Below, piece after piece: positions 16,018-24,917 of a DNA stretch of 64,000 nt. The position numbers and the translations under genes are program-made. Numbering within the stretch: position 1 is the stretch's first letter; every line of letters starts with the position of its first letter. Under the pieces are notes generated by a model. It was not told the DNA's origin. It was given only the letters and a program-made list of their open reading frames with translations, and made no database searches. The stretch spans positions 3,186,001-3,250,000 of the forward strand of contig NZ_CP042467.1 in NCBI RefSeq assembly GCF_007993755.1, written 5' to 3'. The DNA is from Microvenator marinus. GTDB lineage: Bacteria > Myxococcota_A > Bradymonadia > Bradymonadales > Bradymonadaceae.

Positions 16018-18483
16018 ATGTGGCACGTACATAAATTTGGCGGAACGAGTGTGGCGAACGCCGCGCGATATCGCGGTGTTCTGAAGATTGTGACCGAGGA
16101 GCTGGCGCAGCGCAGCGGCGGCAAGAGCGCGGTGGTGGTCTCGGCCATGGCCGGCGTGACGAACGCGTTGATCGAGCTCGTTGAGCTCAGCGCGCGGCAA
16201 GACCCGTCTTACGCCACGGCGTTGCGGAGCCTGAGGCTCAAGCACCATGAGTGTGTGGCGGACCTGCTCGGCGCCGATGGTCAGGCGCTCATCGATACCC
16301 TGAACCAGGACTTTGACGATATCGAGGACGTGCTGCGAGCGATTTGGCTCCTCAAGAGCGCGCCTACGCACGCGCTGGACCTGATTTCGGGGTACGGCGA
16401 GATTTGGTCGGCGCAGCTCTTGGCAGCGGCGCTGAAGGCTGCTGGGGCCGATGTGACGTGGCTCAACGCCCGTGACGTGCTGGTTGTGGAGCCCGGACAG
16501 CTCGCACCGATCGTGGACTGGGCCCAGACTCAAGCCGCAATGGACGCGTTTTTGAGCGAGAATCCGAGCGAGATCGTGGTGATTACGGGGTTCGTTGCCA
16601 CGAGCCGCGACGGCATCGCCACCACGCTGGGGCGAAACGGCTCGGACTACTCGGCCGCGATCTTTGGCGCACTTTTGCAGGCTCAGGAGATTGTGATCTG
16701 GACCGATGTGGACGGCGTGATGTCGGCGAATCCGCGCCTTGTTCCGGATGCCATTGTCCTGGAGTCGATGTCGTATCACGAGGCGATGGAGCTTGCGTAT
16801 TTTGGGGCGAAGGTGATTCACCCGAGCACCATGGCACCTGCCGTGGCACGTTCCATACCGCTCTACATCAAAAATACGTTCGCACCTGAGAAGCCCGGCA
16901 CCCGCATTCATACGGCCTCTGACCCGCGGTTTGCGGTCAAAGGCATCGCTACCGTGGACCAGATGGCGCTCATCAACGTGGAGGGCACGTCCATGATTGG
17001 GGTACCAGGTATCGCGAGCCGACTCTTCGGCGCGCTGCGCGAGGCCGACGTTAACGTGGTTATGATTTCACAGGGAAGCTCCGAGCATTCCATCTGTTTT
17101 GCGGTGCCCGAGAAGGACACAAAGGCGGCGCGTGCGGCGGTGGAACAGGCTTTCTTCGCCGAGCTTCATCACGGCCAAATCCAGACCATTGACGTAGTCA
17201 CACCTTGCACCGTGCTCGCCGTTGTGGGCGACCATATGGCTGGGATTCCGGGCATTGCGGCGAAGTTCTTTGGCGCACTCGGTAACGCCGGGGTCAATAT
17301 CCGTGCGGTTGCGCAGGGCTCGTCGGAGCGAAATATCTCCGTGGTCATCGATACCGCAAACGCGCAACGTGCGCTGCGCGCGGTGCATTCGGGATTCTAC
17401 CTTTCGAACCAGACGATCAGCGTGGGGATTATCGGGCCTGGCGTAGTGGGTGCGACGCTCATCAAGCAGCTCGCGGCCGAGCAGGCGCGGCTTAGTCGGG
17501 ACTATCAGATCGACCTCAGAGTGCGCGGTATTGCGGACTCCAAGAAGATGCTTTTGCACGATACCAACATTGAACTGGGGAGCTGGGAAGAAGGGTTTTC
17601 GGCGGGGCTTGAGTCGAATCTGGACACCTTTGCGGCGCACGTCGCGTCGGATGGGTTTCCTCATGCCGTGATCATCGACTGTACGGCTAGTGAAGCGGTC
17701 GCGAGACATTACCTTGGTTGGCTCGAGAAAGGCGTGCATGTGGTCACGCCCAATAAGAAGGCGAATTCGGTAGAGTTCGACTACTATCAGGCGCTGAAGA
17801 CGACGTGCAGAAAACGACAACGCCATTACCTTTATGAGACCACGGTCGGCGCGGGGTTGCCTATCATTCAGACCCTTCACGACCTGATTCAAACGGGCGA
17901 TAAGGTCCAAAGGATTGAAGGGATTTTGTCCGGTACCCTGGCTTATCTTTTTAACGCGTTTGATGGATCGACCCCGTTCTCGAATATCGTTCGGGATGCC
18001 AAGACGAAGGGCTATACCGAGCCTGATCCAAGGGATGACCTTTCGGGCACCGACGTGGCGCGAAAGCTCGTCATCCTTGCGCGCGAGATGGGTTTGACGA
18101 TCAACTTGGAAGATGTAGAGATCGAGTCTTTGGTCCCCGAGCACCTGCAAGACGTGAGTGTGGCGGAATTCTTGGAGCGGCTGAGCGACGTGGATGATGC
18201 CATGCTTGCAAAGCTAAAAACGGCGAAGGAAAACGGAGCTGTTTTGAGATTTGTGGGCCAAGTGGACCAGACTGGAAAGGCGAGTGTGAAGTTGTCTGAG
18301 TACGCGGACACGCATCCGTTTGCGCGGATTCAGTTAACAGACAATATCGTGCAGTTTACGACGGCTCGCTACAGTCAAAACCCTCTGGTTGTGCAAGGCC
18401 CTGGTGCCGGCCCTGAAGTCACGGCAGCGGGCGCGTTTGGGGACCTTTTGAGGTTGGCCAATTATCTCGGGGCCCCGCTATGA
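16018..18483 (+). CDS. thrA: Bifunctional aspartate kinase/homoserine dehydrogenase
   Basis: The 821-residue fusion matches ThrA length. The aspartate kinase half begins HKFGGTSVANAARY and contains the conserved TLGRNGSDYSAAI. Two ACT-type regulatory segments follow, with INVEGTSMIGVPGIASRLFGALREADVNVV and its repeat GIPGIAAKFFGALGNAGVNIR listed only by their short cores (EGTSMIGVPG, GDHMAGIPG). The homoserine dehydrogenase half opens near residue 468 with VGIIGPGVVGATLI (NAD(P) fold) and includes FSNIVRDAKTKGYTEPDPRDD and the catalytic-region core DLSGTDVARKLVILAR. It converts aspartate to aspartyl phosphate and aspartate semialdehyde to homoserine. ACT domains suggest threonine feedback inhibition. 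The TTGGAG site precedes the ATG, and thrB overlaps the stop by four bases. Confidence 0.97.
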   Translation: MWHVHKFGGTSVANAARYRGVLKIVTEELAQRSGGKSAVVVSAMAGVTNALIELVELSARQDPSYATALRSLRLKHHECVADLLGADGQALIDTLNQDFDDIEDVLRAIWLLKSAPTHALDLISGYGEIWSAQLLAAALKAAGADVTWLNARDVLVVEPGQLAPIVDWAQTQAAMDAFLSENPSEIVVITGFVATSRDGIATTLGRNGSDYSAAIFGALLQAQEIVIWTDVDGVMSANPRLVPDAIVLESMSYHEAMELAYFGAKVIHPSTMAPAVARSIPLYIKNTFAPEKPGTRIHTASDPRFAVKGIATVDQMALINVEGTSMIGVPGIASRLFGALREADVNVVMISQGSSEHSICFAVPEKDTKAARAAVEQAFFAELHHGQIQTIDVVTPCTVLAVVGDHMAGIPGIAAKFFGALGNAGVNIRAVAQGSSERNISVVIDTANAQRALRAVHSGFYLSNQTISVGIIGPGVVGATLIKQLAAEQARLSRDYQIDLRVRGIADSKKMLLHDTNIELGSWEEGFSAGLESNLDTFAAHVASDGFPHAVIIDCTASEAVARHYLGWLEKGVHVVTPNKKANSVEFDYYQALKTTCRKRQRHYLYETTVGAGLPIIQTLHDLIQTGDKVQRIEGILSGTLAYLFNAFDGSTPFSNIVRDAKTKGYTEPDPRDDLSGTDVARKLVILAREMGLTINLEDVEIESLVPEHLQDVSVAEFLERLSDVDDAMLAKLKTAKENGAVLRFVGQVDQTGKASVKLSEYADTHPFARIQLTDNIVQFTTARYSQNPLVVQGPGAGPEVTAAGAFGDLLRLANYLGAPL

Positions 18484-19394
18484 GTTCAGTAACTGCATTT
18501 GCGCCGGCCACCGTGGCCAATGTGGCGGTGGGTTTTGATATTCTGGGATTTGCCGTGGAGGGCCCCGGGGATTTTGTGCGCGTGGAGTTTGGTGAGCCAG
18601 GAGTACGCATCCACACGAACGCGGATATACCGACCGACCCTAAGTCAAACACGGCCACGGTCGGCATTCTGCGGTTTTTGAAAGACCACAACGTGGAGCA
18701 GGGCCTCGATATCACTATCGAAAAGGGTATTCCGCTGGGTAGCGGCATGGGCGGGTCTGCGGCGAGCGCAGTAGCTGGAATTGTGGCCCTCGATGGGTTG
18801 ATGGGAACAGGGCTGGATAGGGTACGCCTGCTTGATTACGCGCTCCTCGGCGAGGCGGTGGCAAGTGGCGCCGCGCACCCTGATAATGCCGCTCCAGCGC
18901 TCTACGGCGGGTTGACGTTCGCCCGTGCGGGCGCCCCGCCTGATGTGGTCAATTTGCCAGTTCCTCAAGGCTTGTTGGCGGTCATCGTGCACCCCGACGT
19001 GGTGATTCGCACCATGGATGCTCGGGCAGTCTTGCCTAAGCACTTTGCTCTGCACGATTTTGTGGAGCAGTCGGCCAATCTAGCCGACTTGCTGATCGGC
19101 GCGTATACAAACGACGCCAATCGTTTTGCGCTCGCGTGTCAGGACGTGTTGATCGAGCCACATCGCTCAACGCTCATCCCTGGTTTCGCTCAGGCGCGCG
19201 ATGCCGCACAGCTCGCCGGTGCTCTGGCGTTTTCGATTTCCGGCTCCGGTCCAAGCGTGTTTGCGCTGGCCACACCTGAAGATGCTGAACGCGTTCTGGA
19301 GGCTATTTTGCTTGCGTTTCGGCGCCTCGATATTGTAGCCCACGGTTTTCTTTCGCCCATCGGTGCCAAGGGCGCCCATATCGTTGAAACCTAA
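18480..19394 (+). CDS. thrB: Homoserine kinase
   Basis: A 304-residue GHMP-family kinase. The N-terminus has FAPATVANVAVGFDILGFA, and residues 82-100 form the glycine-rich ATP loop KGIPLGSGMGGSAASAVAG. The C-terminal GHMP motif is SISGSGPSVFALA. It phosphorylates homoserine with ATP to give O-phosphohomoserine, the step between ThrA and ThrC. The ATG overlaps the thrA stop (ATGA) and thrC starts at its last base, so the three genes are translationally coupled. Length is normal for the family. Confidence 0.97.
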   Translation: MSSVTAFAPATVANVAVGFDILGFAVEGPGDFVRVEFGEPGVRIHTNADIPTDPKSNTATVGILRFLKDHNVEQGLDITIEKGIPLGSGMGGSAASAVAGIVALDGLMGTGLDRVRLLDYALLGEAVASGAAHPDNAAPALYGGLTFARAGAPPDVVNLPVPQGLLAVIVHPDVVIRTMDARAVLPKHFALHDFVEQSANLADLLIGAYTNDANRFALACQDVLIEPHRSTLIPGFAQARDAAQLAGALAFSISGSGPSVFALATPEDAERVLEAILLAFRRLDIVAHGFLSPIGAKGAHIVET

Positions 19395-20695
19395 TGCGCT
19401 TTTTCTCCACTCGCCAAGATTCGAACTCTCTGGACGCTGGCTCGGCCGTTGGGATTTCCGCCGCCATCACCCAGGGCCTAGCCCCAGACGGCGGCCTCTA
19501 CATCCCGGAAGGCCTGCCCGACCTGAGCGCTGAAATCAACGAGCTCCAGGACCAGAGCCTTAGCGGCGTCGCGAAACTGCTTCTCCGCCCATTCTTCGAA
19601 GGCGACCCACTCGCCCCCGAGCTCGACGCTATCGTAGACGAGGCCCTCAACTTCGCGATTCCGCTGGTAGACCTCAAAGACTCGACAGCCCTGCTCGAAG
19701 TCTACTGGGGGCCTTCAGCCGCCTTCAAAGACGTAGGCGCCCGGTTCCTGGCCGGGGTGATGACCCGCGTAGACCAAAAGCAAAACCACGAGCGGCCGCT
19801 CACCATCTTGGTGGCGACCTCGGGGGATACCGGTGGTGCGGTGGCCGCGGCGTTCCACGGCCGCCCTGGCGTCAACGTGGTCATCCTCTATCCCGACGGC
19901 ATGGTCTCAGCGCGGCAGGCTCATCAGCTAGGGGCGTTTGGCGATAACGTCAGGACCTTTGCCGTTCAGTCGGATTTCGACGCGTGCCAGAGCCTTGTGA
20001 AGGCGGCCTTTCAGGACCCAGAATTTCGCGCAAACTTCCGGTTATCTTCGGCGAACAGCATCAATATCGGGCGCTTGCTTCCCCAGGCGACCTATCACGC
20101 GTGGGCTGCGCTCGAGTACAAACGGCGCCACGGCAAAGAGGCAGGTGTGATCATCCCGAGTGGCAATCTCGGTAACGCCGTCTCCGCAATTTGGGCCAGG
20201 TCTATGGGATTTCCGATCCGTGAGGTGGTGCTCGCGACCAACGCCAATCCTACGCTCTCATCTTGGCTAGAGACCGGGAAGTACGAACCCAAGCCGACTC
20301 AGGCCACATTGGCGAACGCCATGGATGTAGGGGCTCCGAGCAATATGGAGCGGCTTTTGGCGATGTTTAATTTCGATGACATAAAAAAGTTTATGCAGGT
20401 AGTTCGCGTCACAGACGAACACATCACCGAGACGATCACGAACGCCCCAAAAGTCTGGGGACAGGTGGTATGCCCTCATACGGCATGTGCAATCTACGCC
20501 CGGGAAATGGTTGGTGGCGAGGACTGGATCGTCAATGGGACTGCGCATCCGGCGAAGTTTGAGACGATCGTTGAGCCTTTGATTGGCGAGCGAGTGGAGC
20601 TTCCACCTGCGCTGGCGGAACTCCTGAGCAAGGAGTCCAACGCGCTGGCATTGGAGCCAGATCTCGAAAACTTTCGAGCCGCGCTCTTGAGATAG
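19394..20695 (+). CDS. thrC: Threonine synthase
   Basis: A 433-residue PLP enzyme of fold type II. The N-terminus has MRFFSTRQ, and PSAAFKDVGARF near residue 110 holds the lysine that binds PLP. ATSGDTGGAVAAAF is the phosphate/PLP loop, and further motifs are SANSINIGRLLPQ and IIPSGNLGNAVSA. It converts O-phosphohomoserine to threonine and phosphate. Length and motif order fit the long bacterial form. The start shares one base with the thrB stop. A lipoprotein gene begins five bases after its stop and may be cotranscribed. Confidence 0.97.
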   Translation: MRFFSTRQDSNSLDAGSAVGISAAITQGLAPDGGLYIPEGLPDLSAEINELQDQSLSGVAKLLLRPFFEGDPLAPELDAIVDEALNFAIPLVDLKDSTALLEVYWGPSAAFKDVGARFLAGVMTRVDQKQNHERPLTILVATSGDTGGAVAAAFHGRPGVNVVILYPDGMVSARQAHQLGAFGDNVRTFAVQSDFDACQSLVKAAFQDPEFRANFRLSSANSINIGRLLPQATYHAWAALEYKRRHGKEAGVIIPSGNLGNAVSAIWARSMGFPIREVVLATNANPTLSSWLETGKYEPKPTQATLANAMDVGAPSNMERLLAMFNFDDIKKFMQVVRVTDEHITETITNAPKVWGQVVCPHTACAIYAREMVGGEDWIVNGTAHPAKFETIVEPLIGERVELPPALAELLSKESNALALEPDLENFRAALLR

Positions 20696-20699
20696 ATAA

Positions 20700-22004
20700 A
20701 TGGAGATGATGATGAGAGATAAATATTTTTACGCGTTTTTGATTCTAGGTCTTGGGTTAGCAGCGTGTGGCGAGGATTCGGTGGCTCCGCCCGAGACTCA
20801 AACGGATATGGGGCCTAATGCTCCAGATTTCATGCAACCTGAGCCAGATCAAGGTGCTGAGGACATGGCTGTGGTTGATATGACCGACCCAGAGCCCGAT
20901 ATGGCGTCGGACATGGAAGCCGATATGACCACGGCCTGCCGCACCCCTATCGGCGAGAATGCGCCGCGAAAGCTAGTGTTTTCGAAGCCCTATAATAACG
21001 ACGCGATGCCGGCCAATACGGTGGAAGTCTGGAATCTGAATACCGACGGCACTCTTGAGTCCATCTCGGCCAGTTTTGAGGTTGGGAATCGTGTATCGGA
21101 CGGAAATATCATCTTCACGCCGGACGCCGAAGTGGGCTTTGTTCGCCTGACCGACGGCAAGCTCGCGAGCTTCAAGTTTAGTGCAAACGATGTGGAGGTG
21201 ATTCAGGCGATGCATGATCCCGGCGAGTACATCTCCAATATCTGGGCACCGCCGCTTGGCGATGGGTCGTTCATCTACGCGTCGAAGGTCGGATTCCGCG
21301 ACTCGAACGGCGGGCTTTTCAAGATTCCGGTGGATTGCGAGACCGGCATGTTGGGGCAGGCTGAATTGGTGGCGCCGTCCAAACTTCTTTATGGTCTTCG
21401 GTTCGATACCGACAAGCGAGCGTTCGTGGCGGCTACGGATTTCCTCGACTCTGAGACACCGAACCATATCCACGAAGTAGTCTTGGAGCCAATAGTTGAG
21501 CGCGTTCAGAGTGGTTCGGCATTCACTGATAACGACGCCATCCTTGCCGGATTTGATATTACGCCGGATGGCACAATCGCTCTTATGGGTGACACAAATT
21601 TGTTTGGGACACACCGTGTTGGCGTCGTGAGCCTGCAGAATCCTATGAGCGCCTTGCAGGTGATTGAGATCGAAGATCCGGAATCGATCGTGATTTCGCC
21701 CTGGGGCAATGCTGCGGTGGTCGCGAGCGTGTTTGGAGATGCGATTTTTGTGCTCGATATCGGTGATGATGCCGAGACCCCAGTGTCTGTGCGCGGTGAG
21801 TTGAGCACGACGCAGCCTGTGTTGCTGCCGGATGCGATGGCCACTGTTCGCCGCGGAGACCTTCGTGGCCACGTCTGGGTGGCGGAGAACGTGGGAATCC
21901 GGCACATCAAGTTCGAGGAGAACGGCGACGTGACGGACCTCGGCCTGATGTCTACGGGCGAAGGGACGTCGGCCATCCCTGGGGCGTTGGGCGTAACGCC
22001 TTAG
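20700..22004 (+). CDS. Beta-propeller-like lipoprotein
   Basis: A protein of up to 434 residues with lipobox LGLAACGED. ATG 20700 is the longest form; ATG 20712 (MRDKYF) has GGAG six bases upstream and is equally possible. After the Cys comes a linker of repeated Asp, Met and Pro (DMGPN, DMAVVDMTDPEPDMASDM). The remaining sequence has repeated strand-turn units (LLYGLRFDTDKRAFVAA, IALMGDTNLFGTHRVGV, AVVASVFGDAIFVLDIG) that look like blades of a propeller. No catalytic motif is seen. It starts five bases after thrC, but a role in threonine metabolism is not implied. Confidence 0.75.
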   Translation: MEMMMRDKYFYAFLILGLGLAACGEDSVAPPETQTDMGPNAPDFMQPEPDQGAEDMAVVDMTDPEPDMASDMEADMTTACRTPIGENAPRKLVFSKPYNNDAMPANTVEVWNLNTDGTLESISASFEVGNRVSDGNIIFTPDAEVGFVRLTDGKLASFKFSANDVEVIQAMHDPGEYISNIWAPPLGDGSFIYASKVGFRDSNGGLFKIPVDCETGMLGQAELVAPSKLLYGLRFDTDKRAFVAATDFLDSETPNHIHEVVLEPIVERVQSGSAFTDNDAILAGFDITPDGTIALMGDTNLFGTHRVGVVSLQNPMSALQVIEIEDPESIVISPWGNAAVVASVFGDAIFVLDIGDDAETPVSVRGELSTTQPVLLPDAMATVRRGDLRGHVWVAENVGIRHIKFEENGDVTDLGLMSTGEGTSAIPGALGVTP

Positions 22005-22035
22005 GTTTGCAACTAACCATTCGCGGGCAAAGAAG

Positions 22036-23442
22036 ATGAGCCAAGAAAACCCACTACCAAGTGTAGAAGACCTGCCTCCGTGGCTTCGCTATCTGGCGGT
22101 CGCTTTCGTACAAAGACATCTGTTCTGGTCGGACATCAAGCTCGTGATTGAGACGCAGCTCGATGGCGCGAAGAGCGGAGATTTTCCTGGTCGTTCAGGC
22201 TGGATGTACACCAGAAACGAGTACGCAACATGGGTGTATTCGATCGAAGCCAGCGTGAGGCTTGAGTTCCAGCCAAGCTCTTTCTGGGAGAAGTTGGATA
22301 TCTTTGGGCAATTGGAACTCTTTGGCATGAACGATTCCGTGGAGCTGCCGTGGACCGCGGCCATGCGAGAAGGTCGTGTATGGCTACCTGAATTTGGTCT
22401 CGCCAAGGCCGCCATGAATGATCTCGTGACCTTGGGATTCTTGGAGAAGGATGAAGATTACTATTGGCTGTCCGATGCGGCCCAGGACTTTACAGATGGA
22501 CTGGGTCTGAAGGCCGAGGAGTGGTCATCGAAGATTCTTGACGCCGGAGATAAAACTTCGCGCGAGTCATTGGAATTAAAGTGGAAGGACTGGATTGCAG
22601 AGGTCGCCCTTGATCCCAAGAGGGCTGATCTTTCCATGATCACAAGCGTTCTTTCCGACGAGCAGCTTTGCGACACGATTCACACGCGAATGGCCTTAGG
22701 GGATGAGTCGATGAGTGCCGTGTTCGATGCAGCACACGAGCGAGACCTTCCGCTCGACCCAGCGAAGCTGGAGTCCTTCCTGGACTCTCTAAAAGGGACC
22801 TACACAAAAGTGGTTTGCGGCCCTGCGGGATATGCTTTGAGGCGAGGAATCCTTAAGGAGAAGGCTCTTGGCCTCTTAGTGGACTTTGCACAACTCTCGA
22901 GTGCTGAGTTTCCAGACTATACGTCAGACCTCATCCCTGATGGCATATTTGAGATGCTCGGAGACTCGACGCGAGAGATTGAGGGGCTAGCTGACGCTGC
23001 ACTATTGTTGATAGAGCACGCCACCGAACACTCACAAGTCGCCATTAGGCGAGCCTTGCGCTACGACCAAACGGGGATTGTGCCGCTCTCTCTTCGCCTC
23101 GGAGCTATTGGGCAAGAATGGGCCACTCAGGAAATCGTTGCCGCGATTCCCAACGTTTCCGCCGAATTTGGTGGCCAGTTGTTGAACATCCTCGAGATCT
23201 GCGGACACGAAGAGCACGCGCGAGTCGCGGAGGGCTTGATCGCACCGGCAGACCCTGGGATGGCCATGTTTTCGGAGCTCTCAGGGCAACTTGAACAGAT
23301 GTCTCAAATCTTGGAGGACACGCTAAGGTCGGCGGTGGAGGCTCCAGAGATAACGGAATGGGCGGAGCGTATTAGGGCTCGGCTACCCGCCGACTTTTCG
23401 TTTGAGAATCTTACCTCAAAGCCGCATCAGTCAAAGCATTGA
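22036..23442 (+). CDS. Unknown helical protein, possibly HEAT-like
   Basis: A 468-residue soluble protein without a recognised family. The first ~170 residues are aromatic-rich (Trp, Tyr), and the rest looks like pairs of helices. The stretch around GLADAALLLIEHATEHSQVAIRRAL and the repeated LLNILEICGHEEHARVA pattern are suggestive of HEAT- or armadillo-like repeats, which bind proteins or nucleic acids. The ribosome site is weak (AAAGAAG directly before the ATG). It overlaps the 3' end of the convergent GST gene by 32 bases. Confidence 0.55.
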   Translation: MSQENPLPSVEDLPPWLRYLAVAFVQRHLFWSDIKLVIETQLDGAKSGDFPGRSGWMYTRNEYATWVYSIEASVRLEFQPSSFWEKLDIFGQLELFGMNDSVELPWTAAMREGRVWLPEFGLAKAAMNDLVTLGFLEKDEDYYWLSDAAQDFTDGLGLKAEEWSSKILDAGDKTSRESLELKWKDWIAEVALDPKRADLSMITSVLSDEQLCDTIHTRMALGDESMSAVFDAAHERDLPLDPAKLESFLDSLKGTYTKVVCGPAGYALRRGILKEKALGLLVDFAQLSSAEFPDYTSDLIPDGIFEMLGDSTREIEGLADAALLLIEHATEHSQVAIRRALRYDQTGIVPLSLRLGAIGQEWATQEIVAAIPNVSAEFGGQLLNILEICGHEEHARVAEGLIAPADPGMAMFSELSGQLEQMSQILEDTLRSAVEAPEITEWAERIRARLPADFSFENLTSKPHQSKH

Positions 23443-24004
23443 TGAGCGGGTAGGCGGCTACGTCTTCGGCGGACAAGCCGTCCAGGTTCCCGCTTCGCAC
23501 GCCCATGATATTGCAGGCCACCACGAGGTCAGCGATGGAGAGTCGGTCACCAAGGAGGAAAGGCCCACCCGATCGCGCAATCAGGCTCTCGGTATGCTTG
23601 AGGACTTTGGCCATAGTGTCGGCGGCGAGCTCACGGCGCATCGCAATTCGTTTTTCAAGATCTGGCTCGCGGAAGCTCGGCGCCATGGCGGTTGCAAGGG
23701 TGTCGTTGAAGCAGTCGATCACGCTGTCCACAATGAACGCCTCAAACGGATCTTCGGGGTAGAGGCCGGCGTCTCCCAATTTGGCTACGTAGCGAAGCAT
23801 GGCGCCGGTCTGCGTCATCACAAGCCCGTCTACCTCAAGGGTTGGCACGCTGCCGAGCGGAAGAGCGTCTGATTGGCGGAGCGCACCAAACTCGGGGCCG
23901 CTGATTCGGTTGTCTTCGAAGTCGATACCGTTGATCTTGAGGGCAAGACGCACAGGCTCTGCGCGGCCGGGCATATTGAAGTAGGTGAGTTTGAGTTTTG
24001 GCAT
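23411..24004 (-). CDS. Glutathione S-transferase family protein
   Basis: 197 residues from ATG 24004, which has AGGAG six bases upstream. A longer frame exists but the added residues are not typical. The thioredoxin-fold N-terminus is KLTYFNMPGRAEPVRLAL, a signature of sigma/alpha-type GSTs; the catalytic Tyr is in TYFNMPG. GSVPTLEVDGLVMTQTGAMLRYVAKL is the cis-Pro and glutathione-binding segment (core GSVPTLEVDG), and the C-terminal all-helical domain has LLGDRLSIADLVVACNIM with the conserved Asp. It would conjugate glutathione to electrophiles. Gene order with the divergent SDR gene suggests detoxification. Confidence 0.85.
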   Translation of the reverse strand: MPKLKLTYFNMPGRAEPVRLALKINGIDFEDNRISGPEFGALRQSDALPLGSVPTLEVDGLVMTQTGAMLRYVAKLGDAGLYPEDPFEAFIVDSVIDCFNDTLATAMAPSFREPDLEKRIAMRRELAADTMAKVLKHTESLIARSGGPFLLGDRLSIADLVVACNIMGVRSGNLDGLSAEDVAAYPLINALTDAALR

Positions 24005-24116
24005 GATGGTTCTCCTGTGTTTTGAGCGTTCAGTGACCTGCGAGAATTCATATCCCTCTAGTTCGAAGATGTCTTGTTGTGATTGGCGTTTGGCTTGTCT
24101 TTCTTGAGCCGGATGA

Positions 24117-24138
24117 GTAGGAGATATCCCTTCTCTAC
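24117..24138 (+). repeat. Dispersed hairpin element upstream of SDR gene
   Basis: Arms GTAGGAGA (24117-24124) and TTCTCTAC (24131-24138) pair imperfectly, with 6-base loop TATCCC. The flanks follow the family pattern: GTCTTTCTT upstream as at 15982, and CTACA after the right arm as at 10643. It is the most diverged of the five clear copies and lies 15 bases before the ATG at 24153. Confidence 0.55.
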
Positions 24139-24152
24139 ATAAGGGCCCAAAA

Positions 24153-24917
24153 ATGTCTAAGCATGCTTTCATAACCGGTGCGTCCTCTGGGATTGGCGAA
24201 GAGATCGCTCGCGAGTTCTCAAGGCAAGGCTGGTCGCTCACCCTTGTGGCCAGACGGGTTGAGAAGTTGGAGGCTCTGGCCGAGGAGCTGGACACCGAGG
24301 TCTTGGTGTTACCGGCGGACCTCTCGGACTGGAAGGTTTGCCAGAGCCTGATCGACCAGGCGGAGGCTAAGTTTGGTCCTGTAGAAGCGCTCATCAACAA
24401 CGCGGGCATTCAGTATGTGGAGCGCGCGTCAGGTGTGAGTCCCGAGCGCATCGATAGAATCTGGGGGCTGAACGTCTTGACGCCGATGCACTTTATGCAC
24501 GCGGTCCTGCCTCAGATGGAGGCTCGCAAGGCCGGATATATCGTCAATATCGCCAGTATGGCCGGCATCACTCCTACCCCTGGCATGTCGCATTACAACG
24601 GTACGAAAGCCGGAATTGCGGCCATGAGCGAGAGCTTGAGGGTGGAAGTGGAGAGCCAGGGTGTTCACGTGCTGACGGTGTATCCCGGGCCAGTAGAGTC
24701 GGATATGGAGGCCGCGGCGCGCGAGCAATACCAGGAGACCGCCGCCGCCAAGTTTGCGCCTATGGGCAAGCCAGACGTGCTCGCCAAGAAGATCTACAAA
24801 GCCATGGTTGGGCGCAAAGCTCGAGTGGTCTATCCGAGTGTGTACGGGGTGGCGAGGTACACGCGTGTGACCTCGCAATGGATCACGGATAAGTTTGCGC
24901 CGCCCCTGAAAGACTGA
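24153..24917 (+). CDS. Short-chain dehydrogenase/reductase
   Basis: A classical SDR of 254 residues. It has the NAD(P) motif TGASSGIGEEIAREF, then ADLSD, NNAG at about residue 90, a catalytic Ser in IASMAGI, and YNGTK (Tyr-x3-Lys) about 12 residues on. YPGPVESDM is the loop after the active site. It reduces or oxidises an alcohol/carbonyl substrate with NAD(P)H; the Arg at the end of strand 2 (VARRVE) favours NADP. The substrate cannot be read from sequence. The gene runs divergently from GST and overlaps the end of the methyltransferase gene by 35 bases. Confidence 0.9.
   Translation: MSKHAFITGASSGIGEEIAREFSRQGWSLTLVARRVEKLEALAEELDTEVLVLPADLSDWKVCQSLIDQAEAKFGPVEALINNAGIQYVERASGVSPERIDRIWGLNVLTPMHFMHAVLPQMEARKAGYIVNIASMAGITPTPGMSHYNGTKAGIAAMSESLRVEVESQGVHVLTVYPGPVESDMEAAAREQYQETAAAKFAPMGKPDVLAKKIYKAMVGRKARVVYPSVYGVARYTRVTSQWITDKFAPPLKD

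Noticed and set aside
24005-24409. N-terminal extension of the glutathione S-transferase
   Set aside because: The added residues resemble non-coding sequence and overlap the SDR gene; ATG 24004 has AGGAG and starts at the fold.
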